Positions 26,220-35,302 of a DNA stretch of 64,000 nucleotides are shown one piece after another (position 1 is the first letter of the stretch; each line of letters starts with the position of its first letter). Origin of the DNA: Xylophilus rhododendri (GTDB lineage: Bacteria > Pseudomonadota > Gammaproteobacteria > Burkholderiales > Burkholderiaceae_C). The notes under the pieces were generated by a model. That model worked only from the letters and a program-made list of their open reading frames with translations, was not told the origin of the DNA and ran no database searches. The DNA lies in contig NZ_CP047650.1 in NCBI RefSeq assembly GCF_009906855.1, positions 5,084,001 through 5,148,000 on the forward strand, given 5' to 3'. The position numbers were made by a program, and so were the translations under genes.

Positions 26220-26987
26220 TCAGGCCATGATCCATTCGGCCGTGCCTTGCTGCCAGGCGCCCAGGGCGTCCTGCTGCAGCACGGCGGCCGTGCCTTCGTC
26301 GGGCTCCAGCTGGCTGGCGAAGGCCGAGATCGCATGGCGTTTGGCGTCCGCCAGATCCGCCGGCACCTCCACCCGCTGCAGCATGCGGTGCAGCAGGCGG
26401 CCATGGGCGGCGTGCGATGGCACCAGCGACCACACGGGAAATTCAAAGCAGCGCGCGCCGACGGTGCGGCAGGCGCTCAAGGCCGCGCGTGCACAGGCTT
26501 CGTGGTCGGGGTGGCCGTCGTGGCGCCAGGGGACGAATACCGTGTCGTTCGAACCCAGGGGCAGCAGTTCGGCGAGTTTGCGTTCATGCGCCGGCAGACC
26601 GCCATCGGGCAGGCCCAGGCGCAGCACCTGGGGCGAGATGGCCAGGCGGCGCAGGGCCAGCTCGCTTTCGTGCGGTCGTACCGTGCGCAGGGTTTCGGGT
26701 GTCCAGCGGGTGGAGTGCGGATGGCTGGCTTCGCCGTCGGTCGCCGCGATGATCAGCACCTCGCGGCCGGCCCGCGCCAGGGCGGCGACCGTGGCGCCCA
26801 GGGCCAGCACCTCGTCGTCCGGATGCGGCGCCAGCACCACCACACGCTGGCCGGCCGGCACCAACTGCTCCGGCGTGGTGCTCTGCGATCTGGGTGTGGC
26901 GATCGGGCGTGCGTTGGAAACCCATGGCGCATGCGGTCGGTGGGCGACGCGCATCTTCGGCTTGTACTGGGCGATCACGGCATCCAT
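26220..26987 (-). CDS. PIG-L family (LmbE-like) deacetylase
   Basis: A 255-residue zinc-dependent N-acetyl sugar deacetylase family protein. Metal-binding motifs are LAPHPDDEVLALG near residue 55 and RHDGHPDHEA near residue 150. The start MDAVIAQYK at 26987 has AAGGA close upstream. Convergent with the kinase operon, 34 bases between. The substrate is unknown; family members act on N-acetylglucosamine-bearing lipids, thiols or antibiotics. Confidence 0.88.
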   Translation of the reverse strand: MDAVIAQYKPKMRVAHRPHAPWVSNARPIATPRSQSTTPEQLVPAGQRVVVLAPHPDDEVLALGATVAALARAGREVLIIAATDGEASHPHSTRWTPETLRTVRPHESELALRRLAISPQVLRLGLPDGGLPAHERKLAELLPLGSNDTVFVPWRHDGHPDHEACARAALSACRTVGARCFEFPVWSLVPSHAAHGRLLHRMLQRVEVPADLADAKRHAISAFASQLEPDEGTAAVLQQDALGAWQQGTAEWIMA

Positions 26988-27120
26988 GGCGTTCCTTGTG
27001 CTTGCGCGGCACGCCGGCGTTGGGCGGCTCGCGCGTCTCCAGCCACCACGATAGGGCTGGCCCGCGGCCTGCCATGTCAGTCGATGACCGACGCTCGCGT
27101 GGGAAGAAGGATGCGGCCGC

Positions 27121-28113
27121 TCAGCCCTTGAAGACCTTGCGCGCCCGCACGCCGATCTGCAGCAGCCGCAGGTAGCCATGGGGCAGGGCGGCCTGCTCGT
27201 GGCTGAGGGACTGGCGGATGTGCCCGGCTTGCGCCGTCAGCCGCGGCTGCTTGAGCACGGTGCCCGCGCCGTCGCGCAAGACGGCCACGGCGGGTGTCTG
27301 GGCCTGCCGGCCGTTCTGCACCACCACGGCGGTCTCGCCCGATTCGAGCAGCACGAAGCTGCCCGGTGGAAAGCGGCCGATGGCCCGCAGCAAGGCCTGG
27401 CCGATGACGGCGACATAGGGATTGCTCCGGCCATCCACCAGTGCGCCGTAGGAGTCGCTGGCGGTGCGGCCGCTGCGGCTGGCGCGCGGGCTGATCATGG
27501 CCGCGTAGCGGTCGATGGTGGCCAGGATGTGCGGCAGCTGCATCGGCTGCGCCAGGGTGTTCCAGGCCGGCAGGCGGGCGCTGCCGCCTTCGATGTGGTG
27601 GTGGCCCACCAGCTCCAGCCAGAGGCCGTCGTCCACGCCCAGGCGGCGCAGCAGCAGGGCGCTGTCGTCGGGATGGCGATCGACGATCTGGCGCTGCCCG
27701 GGCGAGAGCCTTTCGGTCTGCAGGGCGAGTTCGTCCTGCAGCTGGGTCATGGCGATGTTCATCGTCATGGCGGCGCGCACCAGCGCGTCGCGGCCGGCCG
27801 GATGCAGGCGCATCTCCTGGGCCAGCACATGGCAGAGCGTGGCGCAGACCAGGGCATGCGAGGCGCTGTAGCCCACCGAGGAGGTGGAGGCCAGCTGGAA
27901 CAGCAGGTAGAGCGCGGTGTCGGCATCGGCGCGCACCAGGGCCTGCATCCACAGGTCGTACTGCAGGATCTTGCGGGGGAACTCGTGCACCGCCTGGGGA
28001 TGGGCGAGCACCATCGACAGGCCGCTTTCCAGGTCGGACCACAAGCCCAGCAAATCCTCGCCGCCCTGTTCGTGCGACAGCGGTACCGCGGTCGGGTGCG
28101 GCGAATGGGGCAT
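27121..28113 (-). CDS. HD-domain protein with degenerate catalytic motifs
   Basis: A 330-residue soluble protein whose centre follows the HD-GYP fold plan (SASHALVCATLCHVLAQEM, then TMNIAMTQLQDEL, then VGHHHIEGGSARLP) but lacks the defining residues: the HD dyad is replaced by Met-Asn and the HHExxDGxGYP motif is broken. It is therefore probably a non-catalytic binder or scaffold. It starts 38 bases after the stop of yajQ, which encodes a c-di-GMP-binding family protein, on the same strand, so a shared transcript and a c-di-GMP link are likely. No strong ribosome-binding site is visible. Confidence 0.75.
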   Translation of the reverse strand: MPHSPHPTAVPLSHEQGGEDLLGLWSDLESGLSMVLAHPQAVHEFPRKILQYDLWMQALVRADADTALYLLFQLASTSSVGYSASHALVCATLCHVLAQEMRLHPAGRDALVRAAMTMNIAMTQLQDELALQTERLSPGQRQIVDRHPDDSALLLRRLGVDDGLWLELVGHHHIEGGSARLPAWNTLAQPMQLPHILATIDRYAAMISPRASRSGRTASDSYGALVDGRSNPYVAVIGQALLRAIGRFPPGSFVLLESGETAVVVQNGRQAQTPAVAVLRDGAGTVLKQPRLTAQAGHIRQSLSHEQAALPHGYLRLLQIGVRARKVFKG

Positions 28114-28151
28114 CGGGATGGCGGGGGCGCTTTCCTGCTGGCGTGCCGGTG

Positions 28152-28637
28152 TCAGTCGCGGAAGTTGTTGAAGGACAGCGGCACGTCGGTCACGTCCTTC
28201 TTCAGCAGCGCGATCGCGCCCTGCAGGTCGTCGCGCTTGGCGCCGGTGATGCGCACCGCGTCGCCCTGGATGGAGGCCTGCACCTTCATCTTGCTGTCCT
28301 TGATCAGGCGCTGGATCTTCTTGGCCAGGTCGGACTCGATGCCGTTGCGCACCTTGATGACCTGCTTGACCTTGTCGCCGCCGATCTTCTCGACCTTGCC
28401 GATGTCCAGGAAACGCACGTCCACATTGCGTTTGGTGAGCTTGGCGCGCAGCACGTCCTCCACCTGGGTGAGCTGGAAGTCGGCATCGCCGAAGAGGGTG
28501 ATTTCCTTGTCCTTCAGCTCGATGGCGGCCGAGGTGCCCTTGAAATCGAAGCGGGTGCCGATTTCCTTGGCGGTGTTGTCGACAGCATTGCGGACTTCGG
28601 ACAGGTCGGCTTCGCAGACGGCATCGAAAGAGGGCAT
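28152..28637 (-). CDS. yajQ: YajQ family cyclic-di-GMP-binding protein
   Basis: A 161-residue YajQ protein of full length: [15 protein letters not shown] at the start, [11 protein letters not shown], and the C-terminal [11 protein letters not shown]. YajQ homologues bind c-di-GMP and modulate transcription or virulence in other Gram-negatives. Divergent from murB with a 133-base spacer, and followed by the degenerate HD-domain gene. Confidence 0.95.
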   Translation of the reverse strand: MPSFDAVCEADLSEVRNAVDNTAKEIGTRFDFKGTSAAIELKDKEITLFGDADFQLTQVEDVLRAKLTKRNVDVRFLDIGKVEKIGGDKVKQVIKVRNGIESDLAKKIQRLIKDSKMKVQASIQGDAVRITGAKRDDLQGAIALLKKDVTDVPLSFNNFRD

Positions 28638-28770
28638 GAAAACTCCAGGAACAAAACGCGGGATCGGGCTCTACAGCAAAGCCGGCAGCGGCCGATGTTA
28701 TGCCAGAAATAACTGTCCCGGCGCCTCGGCGAAGCGCTCCCGCGGGCCGGGCCGGATGAGAAAATGCTCC

Positions 28771-29826
28771 ATGCGCATCGAGCACCACGTCCCCCTGCAG
28801 AGCTACAACACCTTCGGCATCGTCGCCCGGGCCCACCGCCTGGTGCGTATCGCGTCCGAGGCCGATGTCCATGCCGTGCTGGCCGACGCCGAACTGGGCG
28901 GCGAAGCCCGCTTCGTGCTGGGCGGCGGCAGCAATATCGTGCTGACCGGCGATGTGCGGCCGCTGGTCCTGAAGGTCGAGGTGCGCGGCATCCGCCTGGC
29001 CGAGGAGACCGAACGCTGCTGGGTGGTGGAGGCCGGTGCCGGCGAGAACTGGCACGAGACCGTGGCCTGGACCATCGCCCACGGCTATCCGGGCCTGGAG
29101 AACCTGGCGCTGATCCCGGGCACGGTCGGCGCCTCGCCGGTGCAGAACATCGGCGCCTATGGCGTGGAGCTGCAGGACCGTTTCCATTCGCTGGACGCGA
29201 TCGACCTGCAGACCGGCCAGCCCTTCACCCTGTATGCGGCCCAGTGCGCCTTCGGCTACCGCGATTCGGTCTTCAAGCATGCGGCCGCGCCGGGCGGTTT
29301 CGGCCTGGCCAACCGGGCGCTGATCCTGCGTGTGCGTTTCCTGCTGCCCAAGCCCTGGAAGCCGGAACTCGGCTACCTGGACCTGGCGCGCCGCCAGGCG
29401 GAGGAGGGGGGGGCCCAGCCCACGCCGCAGCAGGTGTTCGACTGGGTGTGCGAGATCCGCCGCGCCAAGCTGCCCGACTGGCGGGTGGTGGGCAATGCCG
29501 GCAGCTTCTTCAAGAACCCGACCGTCTCGCCGGAGCAGTGCGCGGACATCATCGCGCGCGAGCCGCGCATCGTGCACTACCCGATGGCCGACGGCAGCAT
29601 CAAGCTGGCGGCGGGCTGGCTGATCGATGCCTGCGGCTGGAAGGGCAAGTCGGTGGGCAATGCCGGCGTGTACGAGAAGCAGGCGTTGGTGCTGGTCAAC
29701 CGCGGCGGCAGCGACCCGGCCCATGCGGTCACCGGCGGCGAGGTCATGACATTGGCCAAGGCGATCCAGACCAGCGTCTACGAGCGCTTCGGCATCCGGC
29801 TGGAGCCGGAGCCGGTGGTGGTCTAG
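28771..29826 (+). CDS. murB: UDP-N-acetylenolpyruvoylglucosamine reductase
   Basis: Flavoenzyme of peptidoglycan precursor synthesis: reduces UDP-GlcNAc-enolpyruvate to UDP-MurNAc with NADPH. 351 residues, E. coli-like type I. It shows LQSYNTFGI at the start, LGGGSNIVL (FAD), LALIPGTVGASPVQNIGAYG, GNAGSFFKNP with the catalytic Ser, and a C-terminal Glu-Pro segment. ATG at 28771 gives the usual N-terminus; ATG at 28756 would add five residues. The stop overlaps the convergent gene by four bases. Confidence 0.96.
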   Translation: MRIEHHVPLQSYNTFGIVARAHRLVRIASEADVHAVLADAELGGEARFVLGGGSNIVLTGDVRPLVLKVEVRGIRLAEETERCWVVEAGAGENWHETVAWTIAHGYPGLENLALIPGTVGASPVQNIGAYGVELQDRFHSLDAIDLQTGQPFTLYAAQCAFGYRDSVFKHAAAPGGFGLANRALILRVRFLLPKPWKPELGYLDLARRQAEEGGAQPTPQQVFDWVCEIRRAKLPDWRVVGNAGSFFKNPTVSPEQCADIIAREPRIVHYPMADGSIKLAAGWLIDACGWKGKSVGNAGVYEKQALVLVNRGGSDPAHAVTGGEVMTLAKAIQTSVYERFGIRLEPEPVVV

Positions 29827-30713
29827 GTGCCTGGGCGCCGGTCGAACTGCCGGGCCGCCTGCAGGATGGCGGGCACCTGCTCGTGCAGGCGGGTGCAGAG
29901 TCCGGCGGGCAGGAAACCGCTGGCCGCCATGTCGCTGCACAGGTCCTGCAGCAGTCTTCCCAGCATCGCGATGGCGCCGTCGTTGAGGACTCCCTGCGTC
30001 CCGGAGATGGCGAGCATGGCGGGCCATTGGCCAGGGTCGGTCAGGGCGCGCTCCAGCGCTGGAGGATCGATCGCCAGGCGCAGCGTGGGCATGATCATGT
30101 AGTGGCGGCGCCATGTCGTGCCCGACCGGCCGGAGCCGCCGCCATAGCCGGGCCCGCGCAGGCCGGCGTATTGCGCGACGCGCACGGCTGCTTCGCGCGC
30201 GGCCGCGGCATGGCGGCCGTCGATCATGCCCAGCCTCAGCAATGTCTCGACGAAGCGTGGCATGAGCGCGAGCTCCATCTCGCGGGACATGGCCAGGAAA
30301 AGCACCAGCGTGTCGTGGCTCGAAGCCAGCGAGCGGGCCAGTTCGCCGGGGGATGGGTTCCTGTCCGGCGGGCAGTCCAGCGCCTCGCATTTGCTCAGGC
30401 CTTCCTGCAGCCATTTCGCGGCCAGGGCCCGGTCGATCAGCCGGTCGAGTTCTTCGATCTCAGCCGTGGACGGAGCCGTAGGTCCGGGCTGGGTGAACAG
30501 GCTTCGGCTGAGCTGGCTGGCATGGGAGTCGGCAGGCCCGGCGGTGTCCTGGCGAGGGAGGGGCGCGAGCGCAGAGCTGGTGCCGCCCGGATCGGCGCTG
30601 CGGTCGGTGGTGGTGGTCGGGGTGGTCGTGGTGGCCGCCGAAGCCGTGGACTGCGTGTCTTGTGCCTGCGTCTGGCCGCTGGCTGCCGACGACTGGTGCG
30701 AGCTGGGAAACAT
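29823..30713 (-). CDS. Unknown protein, candidate type III secretion effector
   Basis: A 296-residue protein of no family I recognise. The first 60 residues are rich in Ser, Thr, Gln and Ala (starting MFPSSHQSSAASGQTQAQ, then a Thr run) with no signal peptide, typical of type III secretion signals. The helical remainder resembles the next upstream gene: compare LMPRFVETLLRLGMIDGRH here with HMPHLIETMLAWGLIDARH there. The ATG at 30713 has AAGG nine bases upstream. A consensus PIP/hrpII box and a -10 element at the expected spacing precede it, so control by an HrpX/HrpB-type activator is inferred. No secretion apparatus gene is in the window. Overlaps the murB stop by four bases. Confidence 0.7.
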   Translation of the reverse strand: MFPSSHQSSAASGQTQAQDTQSTASAATTTTPTTTTDRSADPGGTSSALAPLPRQDTAGPADSHASQLSRSLFTQPGPTAPSTAEIEELDRLIDRALAAKWLQEGLSKCEALDCPPDRNPSPGELARSLASSHDTLVLFLAMSREMELALMPRFVETLLRLGMIDGRHAAAAREAAVRVAQYAGLRGPGYGGGSGRSGTTWRRHYMIMPTLRLAIDPPALERALTDPGQWPAMLAISGTQGVLNDGAIAMLGRLLQDLCSDMAASGFLPAGLCTRLHEQVPAILQAARQFDRRPGT

Positions 30714-30744
30714 ATGCGTTCGCCTTGCAAGGTGCAAAGCCGCC

Positions 30745-30806
30745 AGCCTGCGTTTTTGTGCATGTGTGCCCGGACCGCGCACCGAAGCACCGTGCGCGGT
30801 GGCGAA
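30745..30806 (-). promoter_or_regulatory. PIP/hrpII box with -10 element
   Basis: On the minus strand TTCGC (30806-30802), exactly 15 bases, TTCGG (30786-30782), matching TTCGB-N15-TTCGB, the plant-inducible-promoter box bound by HrpX/HrpB. Thirty-one bases further on is CAGGCT (30750-30745), matching the YANNNT -10 element expected 30-32 bases downstream. Transcription would begin about 25 bases before the ATG at 30713. Confidence 0.72.
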
Positions 30807-30848
30807 GCGGCCTGCCCGGCGCGCGCTTTCGGCTGTCGAGGCGGGGCG

Positions 30849-32063
30849 CTAGAAGCCCCGCTTTTTCAGGCAGATGAGGAAGGCCCTGGCCTTGCCGGCG
30901 TCTTCCTGCAGACATTGCGTCATCGGACCGAACCTGGCCGCGAAGTCGAATTCGGGATGCGTCATGCGGCCGTGTCGATAGAAGTCCTTCACAGCGCTTT
31001 TGAGTTCACGCAGCCTGGCATCGTCGAATGTGGGAAGACTCCGAAGAGCCGACACCAGCGCGTCGGCGTCGAAGGCGGACGTGTTCTGGTCATGGGCATT
31101 CCAGTCATCCGGTATCCGGTGCTTCGCCCGGTCCTGGCGGTGGCGGGCGCGGACGATGTCGGGAATCAGGCCACGCAACAGTTCGCAGTGCTGGACCTCC
31201 AGGAAGGCGCTGGCCTGCATGTCGTCCACCAGGCCGAAGAGGTCTTTGATCAGGGCTCGGTAGGCACTCAGATGCATGGGGCCCTGAAGCTGCGGCAGCC
31301 CGATGAGCGAAGCCCAGCGGTCCGGATCGGCGAGGGTGGTGGCCAGGCTGGCCGGATCCATGGCCGCTCTGAGCAGACGGGCGGTGAAGAGACGGGTGCG
31401 TCTGGCGCCGGTCAGGGCAAGCTCGGGTTCCGGCGTCATGCCCAGCCGGCCTTGGTACAGCGCTTCGTAGTGGGCCACGCGTCGTGCCGCCGTCCTGGCC
31501 AGCGGGGCATGCCGCGCATCGATGAGGCCCCATGCCAGCATGGTCTCGATCAGATGCGGCATGTGGGCGGACAGCACCTCCGCCGGGTGGTTGCCCCAGA
31601 GGGTCAGCTCATCGTGCTGGATCGCCAGGGCCAGGGCGACCGGGTCCCGCCTCGCATCGGCTTCGAGTTCGTTGAACAGCCTGGCGATGGCGGCGATGCA
31701 GGCCTGGTGGTGTTCGACCCGGAACGCGCGATCCACCAGGGCCTGCAATTCCGCCTCGTGGCCTGCCGGAACTTTGCCGGCATCGACGCGATGAGCGGCA
31801 TTCACGGGGGGCTGGCATTCCATCATGGCGCGCAGGGCAGCGACGAGTGCGGGCGCTTCCTTCTTCTCGCAGCTGCGGATTTTCTGGATCAGCTCGGCTG
31901 CTGTGCAGCCACTGGTCCCGGTGTCCGGCAGCCGCGGCGGCAGGCCGGGAAAGCGGCTGTCCATCGAGGCCTGCCCGGACTCGTTACCGACCGCGTGCGC
32001 GTCGTCGGCTGGATCGGACCCACGGTGCTTGTTCGCGTCGGGAGCGTTCCGACGAGGCGGCAC
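30849..32063 (-). CDS. Unknown protein, paralogue of the candidate effector
   Basis: A 404-residue soluble helical protein, related over roughly 200 residues to the protein encoded at 29823-30713 (shared pattern around ETMLAWGLIDARHAPLARTA), with a C-terminal extension of about 90 residues not found there. The N-terminus is polar and lacks a signal peptide. The start is ambiguous: GTG at 32063 has no ribosome-binding site but gives a coding-like stretch; ATG at 31964 has GGGCAGG nearby and gives 371 residues. No consensus PIP box is present upstream. It ends 135 bases before the related gene. Confidence 0.65.
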   Translation of the reverse strand: MPPRRNAPDANKHRGSDPADDAHAVGNESGQASMDSRFPGLPPRLPDTGTSGCTAAELIQKIRSCEKKEAPALVAALRAMMECQPPVNAAHRVDAGKVPAGHEAELQALVDRAFRVEHHQACIAAIARLFNELEADARRDPVALALAIQHDELTLWGNHPAEVLSAHMPHLIETMLAWGLIDARHAPLARTAARRVAHYEALYQGRLGMTPEPELALTGARRTRLFTARLLRAAMDPASLATTLADPDRWASLIGLPQLQGPMHLSAYRALIKDLFGLVDDMQASAFLEVQHCELLRGLIPDIVRARHRQDRAKHRIPDDWNAHDQNTSAFDADALVSALRSLPTFDDARLRELKSAVKDFYRHGRMTHPEFDFAARFGPMTQCLQEDAGKARAFLICLKKRGF

Positions 32064-32127
32064 GTTTACCGGACGCGGAGGAGTAAAAAGAAATCGGGCC
32101 GAAGTTGAAGTCGAACATGACGGAGCG

Positions 32128-32151
32128 AAAAAAGATCAAGCCTTCCAGGCT
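32128..32151 (-). terminator. Possible terminator after lysS
   Basis: On the minus strand AGCCT-GGA-AGGCT is followed after five bases by six T residues (32133-32128). The stem is short. It lies about 80 bases after the lysS stop and before the unknown gene. Confidence 0.4.
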
Positions 32152-32233
32152 GAGCCTTTCCTGCAGCGCCGTTTCTCTCCAGACCGAAGCGCCGCATCGC
32201 CCCGCGCAAGGGCCATGCGGCATGGGCGGCCGC

Positions 32234-33772
32234 TCAGCCCTCGCGGCGCAGGGCCGGGAACAGGATCACGTCGCGGATGCTGGCCGCGTCGGTCAGCAGC
32301 ATCATCAGGCGGTCGATGCCGATGCCGCAGCCGCCGGCCGGCGGCATGCCGTATTCGAGGGCACGCACGAAGTCGTGGTCGTAGTACATGGCTTCGTCGT
32401 CGCCGCTGTCCTTGGCGTCCACCTGCGACTGGAAGCGTGCGGCCTGGTCCTCGGCGTCGTTCAGCTCCGAGAAGCCGTTGCCGAATTCGCGGCCGGTGAT
32501 GTAGAGCTCGAAGCGCTCGGTCACTTCCGGGTGCTGGTCGTTGGCGCGGGCCAGCGGGCTGATCTCGGTGGGGTGCTCCATGATGAAGGTGGGCTGCCAG
32601 AGCTTTTCTTCCACCGTCTCCTCGAAGTAGAGCACCTGCAGGCTGGCCAGGGTGCGGCCGGCCAGGCGGTTCTTCTCTTCGGTCAGGCCCAGCTTGCGCA
32701 GGGCGGCGGTCAGCCAGGCGGCGTCGTCCACGTTCTCGGCCGTGGCTTCGGTGTGGGCGAGGATGGCTTCGCGGATGGTCAGGCGGGCGAAGGGCAGCGA
32801 CAGGTCCACCGGCTTGCCGCCGTAGCTGATCTGCAGCGAGCCGCGGGCCTTCTGCGCGGCGTCGCGCACCAGGGCCTCGGTGAAGTCCATCAGGTCGCGG
32901 TAGTTCCAGTAGGCCGCGTAGAACTCCATCATGGTGAACTCGGGGTTGTGCCGGACGGAGATGCCTTCGTTGCGGAAGTTGCGGTTGATCTCGAAGACGC
33001 GCTCGAAGCCGCCGACCAGCAGGCGCTTGAGATAGAGCTCCGGCGCGATGCGCAGGAACATCTGCTGGTCGAGTGCGTTGTGGTGCGTCTCGAAGGGCTT
33101 GGCGTTGGCGCCGCCGGGGATGGGGTGCAGCATCGGCGTTTCGACTTCCAGGAAGTCGTGCGCCACCATGAACTCGCGCAGGGCGCTGACGGCCTTGCTG
33201 CGGGCCTTGAAGCGGGTGCGCGCTTCTTCGTCCATGATCAGGTCGACATAGCGCTGGCGGTACTTGGTCTCCTGGTCGGCCATGCCGTGGAACTTGTCGG
33301 GCAACGGGCGCAGGCTCTTGGTGAGCAGGCGCAGCGAAGTCACCTTGACCGAGAGTTCGCCGGTCTTGGTCTTGAACAACGTGCCTTCGGCGCCCAGGAT
33401 GTCGCCCAGGTCCCAGCGCTTGAATTCGGCATAGGCCTCCTCGCCCAGCGCGTCGCGGGTGACGTAGAGCTGGATGCGGCCGGTGGCGTCCTGCAGGGTG
33501 GCGAAGCTGGCCTTGCCCATCACACGCTTGAGCATCATGCGGCCGCCGACGCTGGCCTTGACCGGCGCGGCTTCGAGCGCCTCGGCATCGGTACCGCCGT
33601 GGGCGGCCTGCAGCGGGGCGGCGCGGTCTGCCGGCTGGAAGTCGTTGGGGAAGGGCACGCCGCCATCGGCCGCGCGGGCGCTGCGCAGGCTGCGCAGCTT
33701 CTCGCGGCGTTCGGCGATCAGCTGGTTTTCATCCTGTGCGGGGGCTGCGGGCGTGGGGGTGGTGTCGGACAT
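32234..33772 (-). CDS. lysS: Lysyl-tRNA synthetase, class II
   Basis: Charges tRNA-Lys. A 512-residue class II synthetase: N-terminal OB-fold anticodon-binding region (about residues 60-170), motif 2 area [13 protein letters not shown] followed by [11 protein letters not shown], and motif 3 [13 protein letters not shown] near the C-terminus. Starts [11 protein letters not shown] at 33772. The spacer upstream carries a hairpin repeat; the downstream gene on the same strand is of unknown function. Confidence 0.97.
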   Translation of the reverse strand: MSDTTPTPAAPAQDENQLIAERREKLRSLRSARAADGGVPFPNDFQPADRAAPLQAAHGGTDAEALEAAPVKASVGGRMMLKRVMGKASFATLQDATGRIQLYVTRDALGEEAYAEFKRWDLGDILGAEGTLFKTKTGELSVKVTSLRLLTKSLRPLPDKFHGMADQETKYRQRYVDLIMDEEARTRFKARSKAVSALREFMVAHDFLEVETPMLHPIPGGANAKPFETHHNALDQQMFLRIAPELYLKRLLVGGFERVFEINRNFRNEGISVRHNPEFTMMEFYAAYWNYRDLMDFTEALVRDAAQKARGSLQISYGGKPVDLSLPFARLTIREAILAHTEATAENVDDAAWLTAALRKLGLTEEKNRLAGRTLASLQVLYFEETVEEKLWQPTFIMEHPTEISPLARANDQHPEVTERFELYITGREFGNGFSELNDAEDQAARFQSQVDAKDSGDDEAMYYDHDFVRALEYGMPPAGGCGIGIDRLMMLLTDAASIRDVILFPALRREG

Positions 33773-33856
33773 GGCGGGCGAGGAAGGGGCTGGAAAAAAA
33801 CAAAGGCCTGCGAGAGGCCAGCCCGCGATTCTAAATTGTCCAACCGGCCACCGCCG

Positions 33857-33893
33857 GGCCGCCCCAAGGCGGCCGGGCCTCCTCCTTGGGAGG
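33857..33893. repeat. Tandem hairpins in intergenic spacer
   Basis: Two adjacent stem-loops: GGCCGCC-CCAA-GGCGGCC (33857-33874) and CCTCC-TTG-GGAGG (33881-33893), with no T-run. They lie between lysS and the Lon-domain gene, both on the minus strand. They look like a degenerate copy of short GC-rich intergenic repeats seen in this bacterial group. Confidence 0.5.
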
Positions 33894-33941
33894 TGGCGAA
33901 TTACACGTAGCGAAGTGGAGTGAAAAGCCGGGAGGCTTCCA

Positions 33942-34580
33942 TTACCCTATGCCGTTGCGGGCGAGGATGTCGCCCACGAGTTCAAGACGGACCAGGGGGT
34001 TTTCCAGCGCCATGAGTTGCTGCTTCAGTTCCGTGGACAGTGGCAGCAGCTCGCTCCAGCGGTTGGAGACCCAGCCGCAGTCGCCCAGCTTCCAGGGCGG
34101 CGACAAGGGCAGCGGCGGGGCGTCGGGCACGTCGCGGCGCTGCTGCAGGGTCTCGATGAGCTGGGCCAGGGCATCGGCATCGGCCTGCAGGTCTTCGGGC
34201 ACGTCGACCGGCAGGTCGGGCTCGATCGCCTCGGCGTCGGCCACCCACAATCCGTGCTGCAGCTGCTCGCGCCGCGCAATGCGGAAACGCTTGCCGCCGG
34301 TGCAGTTGAGCACGATGAGGCCGGACTGCGGGCTTTCCATGCTGTCGATGCGGGCCAGCGTGCCCACGTCGTGGAAGACCTCGCGCGCGCCGCCGGCCTG
34401 GCGCACCTCGTTGCCGGCGATCAGCGCGACCACGCCGAAGGGCGAGCCGCTCTCGTGGCAGCGGCGCACCATGTCGAGGTAGCGGACTTCGAAGACCCGC
34501 AGGGGCAGCAGGCCGCCCGGGAACAGCACGGTCGACAGGGGGAAAAGCGGCAGGGATTGGAGACTGATGTCGGTCGGCAT
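33942..34580 (-). CDS. Lon-protease substrate-binding-domain protein
   Basis: A 212-residue stand-alone LON N-domain protein, lacking the ATPase and protease parts of Lon. Landmarks: [20 protein letters not shown] at the start and YLDMVRRC. Likely binds substrates or partners; the role of such proteins is not established. ATG at 34580 gives the usual start; a longer form to 34670 would run into the divergent yggT-like gene. Confidence 0.88.
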   Translation of the reverse strand: MPTDISLQSLPLFPLSTVLFPGGLLPLRVFEVRYLDMVRRCHESGSPFGVVALIAGNEVRQAGGAREVFHDVGTLARIDSMESPQSGLIVLNCTGGKRFRIARREQLQHGLWVADAEAIEPDLPVDVPEDLQADADALAQLIETLQQRRDVPDAPPLPLSPPWKLGDCGWVSNRWSELLPLSTELKQQLMALENPLVRLELVGDILARNGIG

Positions 34581-34668
34581 GGAGAGCGCGGGATGGCACG
34601 GCGGCCGACTATCATCCCACGGCCGCCTTCGCCCGGCGATTGGCCGAACCCGTCTTCCGGATATCTTC

Positions 34669-35226
34669 ATGTTGCTTTATCAGATCGTCTCTTTCCTGCT
34701 GGATGCCCTCGTCTCCGTCGTGGGCGGCGCCTGCCTCGTGCGTTTCGTGATGCAGCGCCAGCGCGTGCCCTTCAGCAACCCGGTGGGCCGGCTGGTAATG
34801 GCGCTGTCGGACTGGATCGTGCTGAAGCTGCGCAAGGTGGTGCCCTCGGTCGGCGGCTGGGACACGTCCAGCCTGCTGGCCGCCTACCTGCTGGTGCTGG
34901 CCAAGCTGCTGCTGCTGTGGGGGCTGCTGGGGGCGCGCGCGGGCCTGGGGCTGCTGCCGGTGGTGGCGGTATTCGGCACGGTGCAGCTGGCGATCTCGAT
35001 GTTCACGGCGCTGTTGGTGATCTTCGCCATCCTGAGCTGGGTGCAGCCGCAGTCGCCGGTGATGCCGGTGATCGACCGCATCTGCGCGCCACTGCTCAAT
35101 CCGCTGCGCCGGGCGCTGCCGCAGGTGGGTGGTTTCGACTTCTCGCCGCTGGTGCTGCTGCTGATCCTGCAGGTGCTGGGCATGCTGCTGAATGCGCTGC
35201 AGGGCGAGGTGCTGGGCAGGCTCTGA
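34669..35226 (+). CDS. YggT family membrane protein
   Basis: A 185-residue integral membrane protein with two YggT repeats: hydrophobic segments starting LYQIVSFLLDALVSVVGG, then a pair around LLAAYLLVLAKLLLLWGLLG and FTALLVIFAILSWV, and a conserved NPLRRALPQVGGFDFSPL near the C-terminus. The family is linked to osmotic stress and cell-envelope functions. Followed by a strong terminator shared with convergent accD. Confidence 0.9.
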   Translation: MLLYQIVSFLLDALVSVVGGACLVRFVMQRQRVPFSNPVGRLVMALSDWIVLKLRKVVPSVGGWDTSSLLAAYLLVLAKLLLLWGLLGARAGLGLLPVVAVFGTVQLAISMFTALLVIFAILSWVQPQSPVMPVIDRICAPLLNPLRRALPQVGGFDFSPLVLLLILQVLGMLLNALQGEVLGRL

Positions 35227-35248
35227 GCCTCTGCCGGCTTGCCAAACA

Positions 35249-35285
35249 AAAAGGCGGCGCCTCGATGGAGGCGCCGCCTTTTTTT
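35249..35285. terminator. Bidirectional intrinsic terminator
   Basis: An 11-base perfect stem, GGCGGCGCCTC / GAGGCGCCGCC around a GATG loop (35253-35278), is flanked by an A-run on the left and a T-run on the right. It therefore works for yggT on the plus strand and accD on the minus strand. Confidence 0.92.
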
Positions 35286-35302
35286 GTTTTCAGGCCGCAG
35301 CC

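Noticed and set aside
32105..32129. PIP-box-like TTCGC-N15-TTCAA upstream of the gene at 30849-32063
   Set aside because: The second half is TTCAA, not TTCGB, no YANNNT lies 30-32 bases downstream, and the area overlaps a terminator T-run and a TTC-rich stretch, so chance is likely.
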